Positions 63,118 through 64,000 of a stretch of 64,000 bases of DNA are shown piece after piece. The DNA lies in NCBI RefSeq assembly GCF_050571805.1, contig NZ_CP192219.1. One strand, written 5' to 3'. The position numbers were made by a program, and so were the translations under genes. The DNA comes from Halodesulfovibrio aestuarii (GTDB taxonomy: Bacteria > Desulfobacterota > Desulfovibrionia > Desulfovibrionales > Desulfovibrionaceae). The stretch's first letter is position 1, and each line of letters begins with the position of its first letter. Below the pieces are notes generated by a model. It saw only the letters and a list, made by a program, of their open reading frames with translations. It did no database searches and was not told the DNA's origin.

Positions 63118-64000
63118 TTAATTAGAAGTGGTAACGCTCTTTGCAGCAGACAGTTTGTTGCTTTTGAGCATGAACCATATGAAGCAGAATGCTGCGAAGG
63201 CTGCGCCAACGATAACAGATGTTTCGTACGGCATGTTGAAGCCGATTTTTGCATTACACAGATAGGTTGCGGATACGGCAGTCATAAAGGTTGCCGGAAC
63301 AGTCGCAATCCAGTGTGCTTTTGCGTGGCGGGCAAGGTATACACCGGCAGTCCAGAGAACGATAGTTGCGAGAGCCTGGTTGGTGAGACCGAAGTAGCGC
63401 CAGATTACGGAGAATTCGGTTTTGGTGATTGCAAAGCCAATAAGGAAGAGCGGAACAGCAATCATCAGACGTTTGGAGTTCTCTTTCTGAGAGAATTTGA
63501 AGAAGTCTGCGATGATGAGGCGTGCAGAACGGAATGCGGTGTCACCGGAGGTGATTGGAAGTGCAATAACACCGATAACGGCAAGGAAACCACCAATAGG
63601 GCCCATGAGGGTTGTAGAAATCTGGTCAACAACAGCAGCAGGGCCACCATTTGCCAGAGCTGCCTGAAGTGCTTCAGGAGTCTGGTAGAAGCTCATACCA
63701 AGAGTTACCCACACGAGTGCGATAAGTCCTTCGCCGATCATTGCACCGTAGAATACCGGACGGCCATTGCTTTCTTTAGTAATGCAGCGAGCCATGAGTG
63801 GAGACTGGGTTGCGTGGAAGCCGGATACTGCACCACATGCGATGGTGATGAAGATGAGCGGCCACATTGGCAGGTCTTTTGGATGAGTGTTATGTAAATC
63901 GAGGCCGTTCGGGTAGAAGTCGTAACCTTTTACCATAAGCATGGTGATAAGGCCGAACGCCATGATGAGCAGTGCAACACCGAAGAGCGGGTAAATACGT
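63118..64000 (-). CDS. cstA: CstA-family carbon starvation / pyruvate transporter (partial, N-terminus off window)
   Basis: The C-terminal 293 residues of a multi-membrane transporter. At least six hydrophobic segments are visible, and the CstA signatures FHATQSPLMARCI, EGLIALVW, ALPITSGDTAFRSARLIIADFF and FGLTNQALATIVLW are clear. CstA proteins import pyruvate or peptides under carbon limitation. The reading frame continues past the window edge, so the N-terminal half is missing. It converges with fliI. Confidence 0.92.
   Translation of the reverse strand, partial: RIYPLFGVALLIMAFGLITMLMVKGYDFYPNGLDLHNTHPKDLPMWPLIFITIACGAVSGFHATQSPLMARCITKESNGRPVFYGAMIGEGLIALVWVTLGMSFYQTPEALQAALANGGPAAVVDQISTTLMGPIGGFLAVIGVIALPITSGDTAFRSARLIIADFFKFSQKENSKRLMIAVPLFLIGFAITKTEFSVIWRYFGLTNQALATIVLWTAGVYLARHAKAHWIATVPATFMTAVSATYLCNAKIGFNMPYETSVIVGAAFAAFCFIWFMLKSNKLSAAKSVTTSN

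Overview
The window reads as chromosomal DNA of a Gram-negative sulfate reducer of the Desulfovibrionaceae. This rests on the 16S type, 2-oxoacid:ferredoxin oxidoreductase genes, a large FAD/Fe-S lactate-type dehydrogenase, a B12-dependent ribonucleotide reductase and a flagellar flgBC-fliEFGHI cluster. The moderate GC content and the gene set suggest a marine Halodesulfovibrio-like lineage; that genus guess is inference and was not searched.

Layout. 1-2429 (minus): the delta, alpha, beta and partial gamma genes of a 2-oxoacid:ferredoxin oxidoreductase. 2573-6412: queA (minus), then a lipoprotein gene, coaBC and a Q-rich hypothetical gene that overlap one another (plus). 6714-10223: an NfeD protease, a slipin and a UDP-glucuronate epimerase. 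10328-12801: the chromosome partitioning locus parA/parB with parS-like palindromes, split by a small opposing zinc-ribbon gene. 12864-14492: heptose-7-phosphate kinase and a small lipoprotein. 14605-20092: rRNA operon 1 (16S-tRNA-Ile-tRNA-Ala-23S-5S). 20212-37979: nrdJ, an SGNH-like membrane protein, HU, a SpoU methylase, a LysM lytic transglycosylase, an FAD/Fe-S dehydrogenase, putA, infA, lgt, an HTH/periplasmic-binding-fold regulator and der. 38028-40979: a large sensor protein whose kinase boxes look degenerate. 41263-52850: rRNA operons 2 and 3 in direct tandem with a 6015-bp period. 53055-56725: azlCD, a GGDEF/EAL protein and a TPR protein. 57046-62968: flgB-flgC-fliE-fliF-fliG-fliH-fliI behind a strong sigma54-type promoter. 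63118-64000: the 3' part of a CstA-type transporter.

The most informative signals are in the ribosomal DNA. The three operons can be aligned by eye. Operons 2 and 3 agree in body sequence against operon 1, but operon 3 carries the operon 1 type of promoter region, so the copies are mosaics. Differences inside 16S and 23S include compensatory base-pair changes. The two hairpins behind each 5S gene occur in opposite orientations in different copies, so the loop is exactly reverse-complemented. The 3' flanks of operons 2 and 3 carry a 12-base match to the end of nrdJ, which lies behind operon 1.

Other points worth a second look are parS-like sites around parA and in front of nfeD, a histidine-kinase-like protein lacking its H, N and G box residues, an SGNH-like protein lacking the catalytic His, and a GC-rich palindromic intergenic repeat between the lactate-type dehydrogenase and putA. 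No CRISPR array, prophage, transposase or obvious defence system was seen.
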